From: Codonopsis lanceolata
Taxonomy: Eukaryota; Streptophyta; Magnoliopsida; Asterales; Campanulaceae
DNA: 64,000 nucleotides
Reading direction: 5' to 3'
NCBI GenBank assembly: GCA_013146195.2
Contig: CM028377.1
Coordinates: 106,866,094-106,930,093 of the forward strand
Of the stretch, positions 12,471 to 24,232 are shown one piece after another. Both the position numbers and the translations under genes were made by a program. Within the stretch, counting starts at the first letter, position 1. Each line of letters starts with the position of its first letter. The notes under the pieces are model-generated. The model was not told the origin of the DNA and ran no database searches. It saw nothing but the letters and a program-made list of their open reading frames with translations.

Positions 12471-13833
12471 ATGGCCATCCCAAAGTATCCAATCATCGAC
12501 TTCTCTTCCATCCTCAAGGAAGGTGATGAGGAAGGGAAAAAGAAAGTCATAGATGAAGTTGGGAAAGCTGGCATTGAATTTGGTTTCTTTCTAGTTACAA
12601 ACCATGGTTTGCCGCTCAACCTTATAAATCGTGCTCGAGAGCTCTCCATGAAATTTTTTGAGTACCCAGTCGATGAAAAACTCAAATATAAATCTAGTGG
12701 AGCCACAGTTATTCCGGCGGGTTATGGTAGAATGGACAGCTTCGTTGGTTGCAATGAGTGGTTGTTGACGTCTCAACCGGAGTTGGGCTTGAACGAAAAC
12801 AAGCTTCCTCATAATCCTCCCGAGCTACGGTATAATTGCTTTAATTTGTTTTTCTAGCTCTGCAAAATGTATTTACTGCTGTTGTAATACGACTAATTAA
12901 AAGTATAACACTCGTGTATCAATTTTGTCAGGGAAACATTGGAGGAGCTTTATCAACAGATCAAGAAACTAGGGTTGACTGTGGAGAACATGATGAACGA
13001 GTATCTTGGCCTACCCGTTGATTACCTCAAGAAATACAATGATGATAGAGTCAATGATGCCCTCATAGCTTGGCACTACCCACCTGTAAGTGCAGAAGAA
13101 AGCGACAAGCAGCTTGGAAGAATTGCACACCGCGACACAAACTTCATGACTTTCTTGATTCAAGATGAAGTCGGTGGCCTTGAATTCGAAATCGATGGCA
13201 AATGGTTACCTGTAATTCCCATGGAAGGTGCTCTCATCGTTAACTATGGTGCCGTTATTCAGGTATGAAATTACTTAAGAGCATGTCTCTTGTAATACCG
13301 TTTTACGGATCCTAATACGTGAGGTCGGGTCAGTCCACCAACACATGGTAGATCGGGTCAGGGAGATCCGTTTTACAGAAAATGACGGGTATTTCTATGT
13401 TTTTGCCGTTACATAATTTATCCAAACAAAATAAAATGTGAATTCTTCTAGTTTCTTTATTGAGTACACTTTCAGCTAGCCTGCAAATGATTTGTTCCAT
13501 TTTTACAATCATTGGGGGAAGTTTTCTTGATTTTTATTTTTCTTGAAGGTGTTGACAAATAAAAGGATGATGGCTGTAAACCACCGTGTGTTGAAGAACG
13601 GAGAAAAAAGTCGACAATCCTTTGCCTACTTTCACAACGTTGGTAGTGACAAGTGGATTGAACCATTGCCCCAATTCACCCATGAGATTGGAGAAGCACC
13701 CAAGTACAGAGGCTTCTTCTATAAGGAGATTTTACAAGCAAGAACCAATAAAGAGCGCAACCCTCCAGCTAAAAGCCAAGATGTGGCCGATATTGATCTC
13801 TACGAAATCAAATCCCCAGCCATGGATGATTAA
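12471..13833 (+). CDS. 2-oxoglutarate/Fe(II)-dependent dioxygenase, three exons
   Basis: Exons are 12471-12829, 12932-13262 and 13549-13833. The introns (102 and 286 bp) begin GT and end AG, and the joined product is 324 residues, usual for the plant DOXC class. An N-terminal DIOX_N region (YPIIDFSSIL near residue 6, then GFFLVTNHGLP) precedes the double-stranded beta-helix domain. The iron-binding triad is visible as H186-R-D188 and H242, and the 2-oxoglutarate-binding R252-Q-S254 follows. Intron 2 falls after ..VIQ, a common site in this family. Two features are unusual: HRD instead of the common HTD/HxD context, and GAVIQ where relatives have G-D-x-x-Q. The sequence resembles uncharacterised flavonol synthase/flavanone hydroxylase-like enzymes; the substrate cannot be deduced. 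No signal peptide is evident, so it is presumably cytosolic. It is flanked by transposons on both sides and shows no stops or frameshifts. Confidence 0.92.
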
Positions 13834-14094
13834 AGAAAGACTCATAGATGTCCGATGAAGATGCTTTTAAAGTTTTATAGACTATTTAAGTTTTTTTATT
13901 TGCAGTCAAGTTTCTTGGAAGTTCTTGCATTTAACCAACTTTGTTCTATTTGATCAGTTCATTTTGTCTGATCAAACTTTCTTGGCTATTTTTGATTTGT
14001 GGAGTAATTAGCATGCTTCCGTTGGATTCGGATTATCTAGTATGGTATTTCTAAGGAGGATTCTTGAACTTTGTTTGCTTATTGATTTACTAAT
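13834..14094. other. 3' flank of the dioxygenase gene
   Basis: T-rich sequence that should contain the 3' UTR. No perfect AATAAA is seen; an AATAAT-like string occurs only at the border of the next element (~14096). The sequence tttactaat at 14086-14094 is one copy of the target duplication of the following MULE. Confidence 0.5.
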
Positions 14095-14534
14095 GGAATA
14101 ATTGCGAGCCGATACCTTTTTCTAAAATTGTAACTACTACAGTACCCTTTTTTTTTTTTTTTCAACCGCATAAGTCAATTTTGGTTTATTTTTTCCTAAA
14201 ATGCCCACCATTCTAACTTCTCTCGTTCCTCCCTTGTTTCTTCCTCTCTCTTGTTAAATCAAATTACTTCTGCATCAATTCCTTTTAGTCCAACCACCAA
14301 CACCGACTGCAATTTCAATTGTTTGCTTGGTGAGACAGATGAAGTGGGAGTCTTCGCCAAAAGAAGAAGAAGCTCTCGGGAAAATTGTTCACGTCGCCAA
14401 AAGAAGAAGCAATTCTTCCCTCAAAGAAGTTGTAAGTGTAGTACTGGAATCTAGCAATGGTGGATTTCAATTGTTTCCGATTGTTGCATCGGTTGGATTT
14501 GGGCGGAGAACCCAATTTAATGATTTTGGTAGCC

Positions 14535-14870
14535 CAAATTAGAGACAACGACGCCCAAATTGGAGGTAACGACGCCCAAATTGGAGGCAACGACGCACAA
14601 CATGCAAGTTTGGTGGCATTGCATATGAAGAGTACAATCATTATCATGGCAGCTCCAGTGAATATAAACCATGTTGTTTTTTAGCTTATGAATCATGTTT
14701 TAATTTATTTCTTCGGTTATGCTTGTGTTGCATAGAAGTGGGTGTGTTGGCAATGACTATGACACCCAAATTGGAGGCAATGACGCCCAAATTGAAGGCT
14801 ACGATGCCCAAAATGGAGTCAACAACGCCCAAATTGGAGGCAACGGCGCACATCATGCAAGTTTGGTAGC
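14535..14870. repeat. Short tandem repeats inside E1
   Basis: Units like cgacgcccaaattggaggca are repeated several times at 14545-14600 and 14758-14850, and the longer string gcatatgaagagtacaatcattatcatg occurs near 14621 and 14872. The same cgcccaa motif in reverse sense (gatttgggcgtcgttgcc) recurs in element E3 at 29590-29890, which links the two elements. Confidence 0.75.
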
Positions 14871-14953
14871 AGTGCATATGAAGAGTACAATCATTATCAT
14901 GACAACTCGATCTAGTGAATATAAACCATGTTGTTTTTGAGCTTAAGAGTCAC

Positions 14954-17925
14954 TGTGGCGACCCGAGCCGGACCCGAGTGGAACCGCGGGTCGGACCGCC
15001 CAAATAGGAAGGAAACAAGTAAACACATAAACATGCAAGGACTCAATTTAAGAAAACGACGTGACGCAACATTGGAGACGTAACACGCCTCGGCACCAAA
15101 AGGCCGGAATTTTTAAAACTTTTCAAACCTGATATAACAGTTAAGCAATTAAACCAAGTCATCGGCGACACTACATGCTGGAACCCAAGCTAGCAGTTTA
15201 TGGACAAGAATTAAATAAGAGCTAATAGGATGCTCAGCGGAAGACTTATACGTAGTGAACATAATTAACACAATAAACAAAGCTCGGCTTACACATTGCC
15301 AGCATAAAAAGGAATTGCAAGTACTACAAGTGATAATACTACAAGTAGTTAACTAAAATAAACAAGTACAAGTTCTAGCACATTCCCAAGCATAGTCTAA
15401 ATGACTTGCTTTAAAATCCGCCGTCCTGCAAATTACAAAAGAAAGGAAGAGGACATCTAAACCGCCTCTTCAACTGCAATGGCGGACAAAAAGAGGAACA
15501 AAGGAACACGAACACCGCAAGCCTCAACGAGAAGGACCTGCTTTGCTAAGATCTAAAGCAGTAAAGGGGAATGGGTAAGTCATAAGGACTTGTAAGCTAT
15601 CAATCATGCATGTCATGGCAATATGCAACATACAAGGCAAGATATCGTCACATAAGCATATAGAACATATATCCAAGATGCACATTGTTTCACATAGGTG
15701 CTCATAATTAAATCACATAGGATAAGGATATATATAGTTCTGCATACAAGCGTTATACGGAATGTGAGGTGTCGGATGATTGTGAGTACATCGACCTTCA
15801 GGAGATGCAGGGATAGACACACCAATGATGCTCTAATGGTTACAGCAAAGGGGCTACTTCCCTACGGTGGCCACAGTGGAGGCGTGTGTGTACAAGGACA
15901 TGTATGCCAGCTGGACTCATGCAAATGCCAAGTAATGTTTACTTAACAAATTCTCAAGTAGTGAACAAGGTCGACAAGAGCGATCTCGTTCATGACAAGT
16001 AATTATTCTCATCAATAATCAAGTAGGATTGAGTTCGACAAGAGCGAACTCAACATGTCAAATAGGCATTCTATTATATGACATCTAAAATCAAGCATGG
16101 TAATCAATCCAAATTCAAGAGTCTAGAATTATTATTCTTAGTGAAACGTGTTTAGAACGTCGTAGGATTGATCATTGAGCCGGTATTGTTCAATGGCTCA
16201 CTAAAAGGGACTCCATTGAGTCGTCTCTATAAATTCATCCAATAGAGTTTAAACGATAAATGCATTCTAAACCCTTTTCTAAGTTCTCGTATAGGATAGA
16301 CTAGACCATTAATCCAAATAACAACCATAGTCAAGAATTATCATCAATTCATAATTTATGGAACCTTAGAATCATAGTTTCTAAAAGTTATTAAAAGTCA
16401 ATGGTCCAAGAACAATAGTTATTCCTAAGGAGGCATAGAACACTTTTAATTCTAGGCTTAGGACCAAATCAATAGGATGAACAATTCATAGTTTATGGAA
16501 CTCTAAAATCACAATCTCTAAAAGTTGTCAAAAGTCATTAGTCCAAGAACAATAGTTATTCCTAAGGAGGCATAGAACACTTTTAATTCTAGGCTTAGGA
16601 CTAAATCAACAAGATGAGCATATCATTCAAAAATCTCATAAACTCAAATCATCATCAAACATGGCATAGACATGGTAGGAGCATGGGAATCATAAGAAGA
16701 GGGGACATGGCATTTCTAGCATACATCCTAAGGGGAATCAATAGCTTACCTTACACCAAAGAAAAAGATGGAGAAAACAAAACTAATCGGATGGAATCGT
16801 GCTCCTCGTCGATAGCTTCATTTTGGTGGTCTCGGCTTGGCAATCGGAGTTCGGGAGCTCAAGTTATGGGGGAAACACACACTATCTCCTCTCGCCATTC
16901 ACACACAAAAGCTTGGGAAGAGAGAGAGAGAATTTTCAGATGTGGTGGGTTTAATGGCTGATCACAATGTGGGAGGTTTATATGTGACATGCAAAGGTGA
17001 GTGGAACTCCACATGTCACAAGGAGGATGCATGAAAATCCACTTGTCAAGTGGAGGATGATTGAGGTTAGGCTTAATCCCACTTACTTAGGGTCTAATAG
17101 GATGGTTTAGGGTCAATTAGGATGGGGGTTCAAGGTGTTAATTGGTCACAATTCAGATTGCAAGAGAAAAATCCCGTTGGTGTAATTCAAAGTGATGCGG
17201 TCGCATGCAATAAGGACCATGCGAGCCCATGGTCCTATTGACAGGAAACTCTCTTTTTTGATTGCTCTCAGCACTGTCCCGCGAGCCATGGTTCCAAAAA
17301 CGATGCGAGCGCGTGGTTCAGGTCTCAAACATGGTCTAAACATGTCCTAAATGGTCCCAAACTCATGGGAAACCATTCTAAGGTCTAACCCAACTCAAAA
17401 CACGTCGGAAACACACCTGAACGATATCCGAAACAAGTTAAAACAAGGCTCGAATCATGCGACGAATGGCCAACGAATCAAACACAAATCAAACTAGGAT
17501 AACTTGGGCATGGAAAAGGCTTATTTAAACATGGTTATGGCCTGAATACATGGCCTAGAACTTAACGAACATCTCGCAAGACGAAATACATCAATATAAG
17601 CAACAAGGGAAATCGCTAAGACCCAAACGAAGCAACAAAGCTTCTAAACTTCCAACCAAGCCTACTATGATCAAGATGAATGTTCTAAGTCATATATGAA
17701 AGGTAATAGAACTCCAACAAGACTTGGTTAAGTGCTAACATGCTAAGGCGAATACTCAAAGCACAAATGGCAAGGTATGCAACGCATAGAAGACATTCAA
17801 GCGACTATGAACGTAACAACTCTAATGCAAGCATGATATGAACTTAATGAACTCTCTAACATGTTAAGACATACAATAAGCATGTTAAAATGATATTATA
17901 CAAGTAATGGGTTTGGGTTCTCACA
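14954..17925 (-). repeat. Left LTR (3' LTR) of the Tekay element
   Basis: It runs from TGTGGCGACCC to GGGTTCTCACA, 2972 bp. It contains a tandem duplication (near 16325-16470 and 16482-16612, period ~138 bp) that is also in the other LTR and so predates insertion. A TATA-like CATATAAACC (minus strand) lies near 16976-16985, and a GC-rich palindrome cluster at 17190-17325. Open frames within it do not look protein-coding. Confidence 0.93.
17190..17325. repeat. GC-rich palindrome cluster in left Tekay LTR
   Basis: Units atgcggtcgcat, atgcgagcccat (one mutation from the palindrome), a degenerate cgcgagccatgg, and atgcgagcgcgt. The intact forms in the other LTR are ATGCGGTCGCAT and ATGCGAGCGCAT (27140-27151, 27164-27175, 27248-27259). 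Core GCG-NN-CGC. Confidence 0.7.
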
Positions 17926-17942
17926 TCCTCCCCCACTTAAAG
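17926..17942 (-). other. Polypurine tract of the Tekay element
   Basis: On the minus strand, AAGTGGGGGAGGA directly precedes the TGTGAGAACCC start of the 3' LTR. This is the expected plus-strand primer site. The integrase frame ends at its edge (17937). Confidence 0.8.
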
Positions 17943-19082
17943 GAATTTAGTCCCTAAATTCTTACCGGAGTCATCAAATAGGAAAGGGTATCTCTCTCTC
18001 ATATTAAGCTCGATCTCCCACGTGGCTTTCTCAATATCATGATTCTTCCACAAGACCTTCACTAACGGAATCCTCTTTGTTCTCAAGACTTGTTCCTTCA
18101 TATCAAGAATCCTCACCGACTTCTCATCATAAGAAAGGTTAGGTTTAATAGTAATCTCATCATAAGTAAGGACATGTGACTCATCCTTCAAGTACTTGCG
18201 TAGTATCGAGACATGGAAGACATCATGAACATCTGATATGGAAGGTGGCAAGGCTAACCGATACGCCAAAGCTCCAATCCTCTCTAGGATCTCGAATGGT
18301 CCAATAAATCTAGGTGAAAGCTGACCTTTCTTCCCAAATCGCTTAGTACCGCGCCGGGGCGATACTTTCAAGAATACAAAGTCACCAACCTGAAACTCTA
18401 AGTCACGTCTCCGGTTCTGCGTAGCTTTTTCTTCTGAGTCAATCAATCTGTCTCTAATAAGTTTCACACTCTCAGCTGACTGTTGTACCATCTCCGAACC
18501 CCAAAGCTTAGCTTCACCAACTTCATCCCAACAAATCGGTGAACGACACTTATGCCCATATAAAGCCTCATATGGCGCCATCTCAATACTAGACTGATAA
18601 CTATTATTATACGCGAATTCGGCTAATGGCAAATGAGAATCCCAACTACCTTTGAAATCCATGGCACAAGCACGCAATAAATCCTCCAATACCTGAATCA
18701 ATCTCTCCGACTGACCATCAGACTGTGGGTGAAAAGCCGTACTAAAGTTCAACTTCGTACCCAAAGCCTCCTGCAAGGAATGCCAAAATCTAGAAGTGAA
18801 CTTGGGGTCTCTATCAGAAACAATGCTAACCGGAATACCATGCAATCTCACGATATCCTGAATATACAACGCTGCCAACTGACTCAAACTATAAGTCATC
18901 GTAATAGGAATAAAATGTGAAGATTTTGTCAACCTATCCACAACAACCCAAACTGCATCAAAACCTCGGTGAGTACGTGGCAATCCTGTCACAAAATCCA
19001 TGGTGATATGCTCCCATTTCCACTTCGGTATCTCAAGTGGCTGTAGTAAACCGGCGGGTCTCTGGTGTTCTGCCTTAACTTG
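17937..19082 (-). pseudogene. Tekay integrase core and C-terminal chromodomain-like tail
   Basis: This part of pol inserts the element's DNA into the host genome. The catalytic triad is intact: D in MDFVTGLPR, D in VSDRDPKF and E in GQSERLIQVLE. A GPFEILERIGALAYRLALP segment follows, then the tail VLWKNHDIEKATWEIE, which is the degenerate chromodomain of Tekay-type chromoviruses that is thought to guide insertion into particular chromatin. The zinc-binding N-terminus lies just upstream in the same frame (19085-19200) and is separated by a single in-frame stop at 19083-19085, where a glutamine codon would be expected. It is called a pseudogene because the polyprotein is interrupted; this segment alone is open for about 380 codons. 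Confidence 0.9.
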
Positions 19083-20162
19083 CTAACATGTCAAACATCT
19101 AGACACATACTCTGCCATTTCTCTCTTCATCCCATTCCACCAGAACTGTCTCTTCAAATCCCTATACATTTTGGTACTCCCTGGATGTATAGTATACTTG
19201 GCCTTGTGATCCTCATCAAGAACCATACACTTAACTCCATCGGTAGAAGGAACACAAACTCTACCTCGAAAAGTTAAAATGCCATCACTGTTAATAGAAA
19301 ACTCCGGTGTCTTACTATCACCCAATCCATCAATAATCTTCCTCAACTCAGAATCGGAAGCTTGAGCCTTCTTAATCAACTCAAACAATGCATGCGTAGC
19401 ACGCACACTAGCAAAGATAACACTATGCTCACTCACAACTGGACTCCATTCACGAACATCCTCAAGCATCTTCCACTCCCTCATCATCAAGCAAGACATA
19501 TACGCCTTCCTACTCAAGGCATCCGCAACAACATTAGCTTTCCCCGGATGGTATAAGATAGTGTAGTCATGATCCTTAAGTTTCTCCATCCATCGCCTCT
19601 GTCGCATATTCCCTTCCTTTTGTGAAAAGAGATACTTCAAACTCTTGTGATCAGTGAATATCTCAAACTTAGCCCCGTAAAGATAATGTTTCCACTTGTG
19701 AAGCGCAAAAATAATAGCTGCCAACTCAAGGTCATGTGTCGGATAATTCTGCTCATAAGGTGATAACTTCCTCGAAGCATAGGCAATAACTCTCCCATTC
19801 TGCATAAGCACACAACCCAAGCCTTCTAATGAAGCGTTGCTATAAACCACAAAGTTCTCCGAACCACTAGGCAATGCTAAGATACGAGTCGAAGTCAACC
19901 TCCTCTTCAACTCCTGAAAACTAGCCTCACACTTATGACTCCACATAAAAGAAGACTTCTTCTGAGTCAAATTAGTCATCGGAGTAGCGATCTTCGAGAA
20001 TCCCTCGATAAACCTACGGTAATAACCTGCCAAGCCCAAGAAACTACGGACTTCGGTTACCGTACTAGGAGTCTTCCACTTAGTAACCGCCTCAACCTTA
20101 GATGGATCCACCGCGATACCATCACTAGACACCACGTGCCCTAGAAAAGAAACTTGCTCTAG
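19083..20162 (-). pseudogene. Tekay RT C-terminus, RNase H and integrase zinc-binding region
   Basis: The frame starts with the end of the RT fold (SFLGLAGYYRRFIEGFSKIA), continues into RNase H (LGCVLMQNGRVIAYASRKL, ELAAIIFALHKWKHYL, FTDHKSLKYLF, ANVVADALSR) and ends with the integrase HHCC region (IHPGSTKMYRDL, CLTC). RNase H normally degrades the RNA strand of the hybrid. Its first catalytic aspartate (in the usual YxDAS motif) is asparagine here (YSNAS, codon 19836-19838), a probable loss of activity by one G-to-A change. The frame is continuous with the integrase below and the RT above, interrupted only by single stops. Confidence 0.9.
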
Positions 20163-20690
20163 TCAGAAAGCACACTTACTAAATTTCGCATAAAGTTGCT
20201 TCTTCCGCAAGATAGAAAGAAACTCTCTCAAATGATTCTTATGTTCCTCTCGTGACTTGGAGTACACAAGAATGTCATCAATAAATACCACCACAAAGCA
20301 ATCAAGATACTCATGAAAAACCCTATTTATTAAATCCATAAAAACTGCAGGTGCGTTCGTCAACCCAAACAACATCACAATAAACTCATAATGACCGTAA
20401 CGCGTACGAAAGGTTGTCTTCGGGACATCCTCCGCCCGAACTCTCAACTGGTGATAGCCACTCCTTAAGTCAAACTTGGAATAGACAACTGAACCCCGAA
20501 GTTGATCAAATAGATCATCAATGTGTGGCAAGGGATACCTATTCTTGATAGTAGCCTGGTTCAACTATCGATAGTCTATACAAAGCCGTAAACTACCATC
20601 CTTCTTCCTCACAAACAATACCGGTGCACCCCAAGGAGACACACTCGTTTTAATGAACTCCCTATCTAGAAGTTCCCCCTTCCACCTCAT
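20163..20690 (-). pseudogene. Tekay reverse transcriptase palm and fingers
   Basis: Reverse transcriptase copies the element's RNA into DNA. Visible blocks are SPWGAPVLFVRKKDG, LCIDYR*LNQATIKNRYPLP, SKFDLRSGYHQLRV, TTFRTRYGHYEF and the active site VFIDDILVYSK with both aspartates kept. There is an in-frame stop in the CIDYR block (~20571) and a TGA at 20163-20165 where the family has tryptophan. The rest is well preserved, which points to a fairly recent insertion. Confidence 0.9.
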
Positions 20691-21300
20691 TTGCTAAGGT
20701 GCCCTAGAAATAGCGAAGTCCCCGGTAATAGCTCAATACAAAACTCTAGCTCTCGATCGGAGGTAAAGCATACTGTAGAAAAGGCATCGTGAATTCATTA
20801 ACTACCGTAATATCTTCTAACTTAGCAAGAGACATGCTAGTATCAAGTATACAAGCTAAATACCCCGTACACCCACGTGATAAAAGTTGTCTAGCCCGCA
20901 AAGCAGAAATAACATGAACCCCATTCATAGCATGATCACCCAAAAACACAAATTCCAGAATACCGGGCATGGCAAAAGTCACTTTCTTACGACGACAATC
21001 AACTAAAGCATGATGTACACATAGCTAATCCATACCAAGAATCACATCAAAGTCTCTAATAAGCAATACTACCAAATCAGCATGCAAGACTCGATCATGA
21101 ACAAACACATCACGCTCCATGACCTCGACAAGCAATCACCCAACGGTAGACACCTCAAGCACATAAGGCAACCGGACAGTAATACACATAAAGGCTCTAA
21201 GAAATGCGATGCAACATAAGAATAAGTAGACCCTTTATCTATAAGAACTCCAAAGATGATGACCAAAAACCGAAAGAATACCTCCGATCACGTAAGTAGA
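20691..21300 (-). pseudogene. Tekay protease and protease-RT linker, decayed
   Basis: The active-site block of the aspartic protease is visible as VLIDKGSTYSYV (~21215-21255), with the catalytic D-x-G-S kept. The linker GCTGYLACILDTS ... KLEDITVVNEF (~20800-20880) is typical for this lineage between protease and RT. Frameshifts and stops break the region into short frames. Confidence 0.75.
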
Positions 21301-21476
21301 CTCTGGAACACCTCGCCGATCAAGCGAAACACGCTCGCTCTGCCTTAGACGCCTATCATCGTCCTCTTGGACCCAATCGCCTGAATTCCTATGGATCGAG
21401 CTGCTTCTAGACTTAGGACGCTTCGAGCCGATGACTAGATCTCTATAACTAAGACAAGTACCAAGCCTCGGTTCTC

Positions 21477-21520
21477 GCACTTCTCACTAGAATGCCCAAT
21501 CTTGTTACAATAAGAACAAA
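21477..21520 (-). other. Gag zinc knuckle of the Tekay element
   Basis: The minus strand encodes CSYCNKIGHSSEKC, a perfect CX2CX4HX4C nucleocapsid knuckle, which in Gag binds the element's RNA. It is separated from the capsid part by the palindrome at 21690-22630. Confidence 0.85.
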
Positions 21521-21689
21521 TCAATGGTCCACTACCTGAGTGCCCCGAGGAGGAGCACTACTACCACGATTCTCGACTGACGCCTATTCTCCCCACCGCA
21601 TCGCCGCTTATTCGACCACTATTACGACGGTTGCCCGATAGCCGATCGATTCCCAAATGATCGGCCTCTACTGTCGTCACCGGATCAAT

Positions 21690-22630
21690 GCGAATCCCAA
21701 GATCAGGGCCAGACAAGCTAAAAGACTGACAAGCACCGCTAAGCATAATGGTACGAGTCAAAAGATGAGCCATCGAACCTAATAGGAAGGTAAAGCCATA
21801 ACGGCAATACGGAACAACTAAAACTAAAAATCAGGAAGCAAATCATAAGTGGAACCCAAGCCTTTAATCCTAAACAAAGGAACGCAAGGCCGAGAGATAA
21901 CTATCTCTCGACAAATCATTTACTCGCGTGACGCAACATTGCGCACTTGACAACAAACCATCGGCAAACCTAAGGCCGAGAATCACCGTATACCAACTCG
22001 ATAAACAACCACTCAACGGCTACAACATGGAGGGACAAATTAACTAAACGAATAAGATATTAAATACTAACAACTAAACTAATGTCTCTCGACTAAAGTC
22101 GCTTGAGATGACAATACCAACAATACTAGAATGAGTGAGCTAAAGCATAAGTGTAACACCCCGCTCCTTCGCTAGCTCTGGCCATGGTTATACTTGAACT
22201 TCTTCCTTTGTTGATTGTATGTTTGGTTTAATGGAGGTCTAGATATGTATGAGAGACCACGTTAAGACCAAAACATTATTAAGAGACTTCATATAGTTGT
22301 TGACTTGCTAAAGTCACAAGTCGTGACTCGACGATAGTCGGAATGCGACGCGATTGATGGTTTGTTGCCGCAGCGCGCAATGTTGCGCCACGCGAGTCGT
22401 AGATTTGTCGAGATAGTCGCCTCCTCTCGGCCTTGTTTTCCTTAGTTTATAATTATAAGCTCGTTCCACTTATGATTTGCTTCCGCATTTTAGTTTTTGG
22501 TTATTCGGTTTTGCCGTTATGGCTTTACATCTCTGTTTAGAGTTTGTTGGTTCAACTCTTGACTCGCACCACTACGCTACGGGTGCTTGTCCCTTTAGCT
22601 TGTCTTGACGCACGACAGGGATTTCGCAGA
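21690..22630. repeat. Large imperfect palindrome inside Tekay gag
   Basis: Sequence from ~21690 to ~22140 pairs with the reverse complement of ~22180 to ~22630, centred near 22159. Clear matched blocks are gtaaagccataacggcaa (21790-21807) with its complement at 22511-22528, the ggaagcaaatcataag block with cttatgatttgcttcc, and the gacgcaacattgcgc block. The outer parts of both arms resemble Gag sequence and the inner parts resemble Tekay-like LTR ends (TGTAACACCCC at 22151). Confidence 0.7.
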
Positions 22631-23382
22631 TTGAGTCCTGCCTGGCCGTTACACCTCGCGAAGACCGGCTGGCCGAGAAGCTTGCACGAGGCTTCGCCAT
22701 GCTCCTCAATGTCCCGCTCAATCTCATAAGCACGATCCACCGCACTTCGGTAATCTGCCAACTGTAGAGATAACAACTGCTTCCTATACTCGGTCTTCAA
22801 CCCCTTCACAAACCTTTGGGTCCTATGTTTCTCATCCAGCACCAGATGTGCACAATAACGGGATAACTTAGTGAATTTAGAAGAATACTGAGCTATAGAC
22901 ATAGATCCCTACTCTAGCTCCTGGAACTCTTTCTCTCTCTGCTATCTAACCACATTAGGCACATAAGAAGCCCTAAACTCTGTCTCAAAGGTAGGCCACA
23001 CCTGTGCCACCTGGTTCATCTCCCAACTAGCAAGTAGAACTTCCCACCAATATTGGCGGCTCCTCGCCTTATACACGCCTAAAACCACCTTCTCTTCATC
23101 GCATCGAGCCGCAAAGATCTTCTTCAAATCCTCTAGCCATAACTCGGTAATACTAGCATCCGCCTCTCCCTCAAAAGATGGAGGCTTCATTTTCAAGAAC
23201 CTCTCTAGAACAACATTATTCCGTGCTCTAGCTCCCGGTGGTATAATAGTACGCGGTGGCGACACTCTCGCCTCTGGTTCTGGGGGTGGTGGTGGAGGTA
23301 CATTCTGACCATGGCCAAGCTGAGCCATCTCGGTCATAAACTCCATCATGCGATGGTATATATCCGCCATCTGAGCATTCAT
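22552..23382 (-). pseudogene. Tekay Gag, capsid region
   Basis: Gag forms the virus-like particle of the retrotransposon. The proline-rich N-terminus (PPPPPPEPE) is followed by the capsid signature MKPPSFEGEADASITELWLEDLKKIF, here seen at 23130-23200 in split form, and by MSIAQYSSKFTKLSRYCAHLV and KRFVKGLK-like text at 22780-22900. A stop near 22942 and another near 22905 interrupt the frame. The 3' end runs into the palindrome, which displaces the zinc knuckle. Confidence 0.85.
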
Positions 23383-23591
23383 ATCTGCTGGACCCTATGG
23401 TGGAGGTGGCAACTCTGCCTCAGGCTCATCTGGAGCTCTTCTGGGTCTGCCTCTGCCTCGGCCTACACCGGCTCTTCTAGGAACCACCATTAAACACCTA
23501 TAAGAATTCACTTGGCGTTAGAACATCACACAAGAAACTAACCCACCTAGGCCATGGAACTTATCCTGGCTGATAGCTAACCTATAAACAA

Positions 23592-23603
23592 GCTCTGATA
23601 CCA
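23592..23603 (-). other. Primer binding site (initiator Met tRNA)
   Basis: On the minus strand TGGTATCAGAGC starts two nucleotides after the end of the 5' LTR (23606). This is the standard plant primer site complementary to the 3' end of initiator methionine tRNA. Confidence 0.92.
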
Positions 23604-24232
23604 ACTGTGGCGACCCGATTCGGACCTGAGGTGGAACCACGGGTCGGACCGCCCAAATAGGAGAGAAACAAGTAAACACATAAACATGCAAGGACTCAAT
23701 TTAAGAAAACGACGTGGCGCAACATTGGAGACGTAACACGCCTCGACACCAAAAGGTCGAATTTTTAAAACTTTTCAAACCTGATATAACAGTTAAGCAA
23801 TTAAACCAAGTCATCGGCGACACTACATGCCGGAACCCAATCTAGCATTTTATGGACAAGAATTAAATAAGAGCTAATAGGATGCTCAGCGGAAGACTTA
23901 TATGTAGTGAACTAATTAACACGATAACCAAAGCTCGGCTTACACATTGCCGACATAAAAAGGGATTACAAGTACTACAAGTGATAATACTACAAGTAGT
24001 TAACTAAAATAAACAAGTACAAGTTCTAGCACATTCCCAAGCATAGTCTGAATGACTTGCTTTAAAACCCGTCGTCCTTGCAAATTACAAAAAAAAGGAA
24101 GAGGACATCTAAACCACCTTTCTTCAACTGCAACGGCGGACCAAAAGAGGAACAGGGAACACGAACACCGCAAGCCTCAATGAGAAGGACTTGCTTTGCT
24201 AAGATCTAAAGCATTAAAGGGGAATGGGTAAG

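Noticed and set aside
12410..12812. Minus-strand frames over dioxygenase exon 1
   Set aside because: Shadows of the real gene, which has splice sites and catalytic residues on the plus strand.
16614..17034. Frames repeated in both Tekay LTRs (16614-17034 and 26710-26979)
   Set aside because: They differ by frameshifts between the two LTRs and are not conserved as proteins, so they are LTR sequence.
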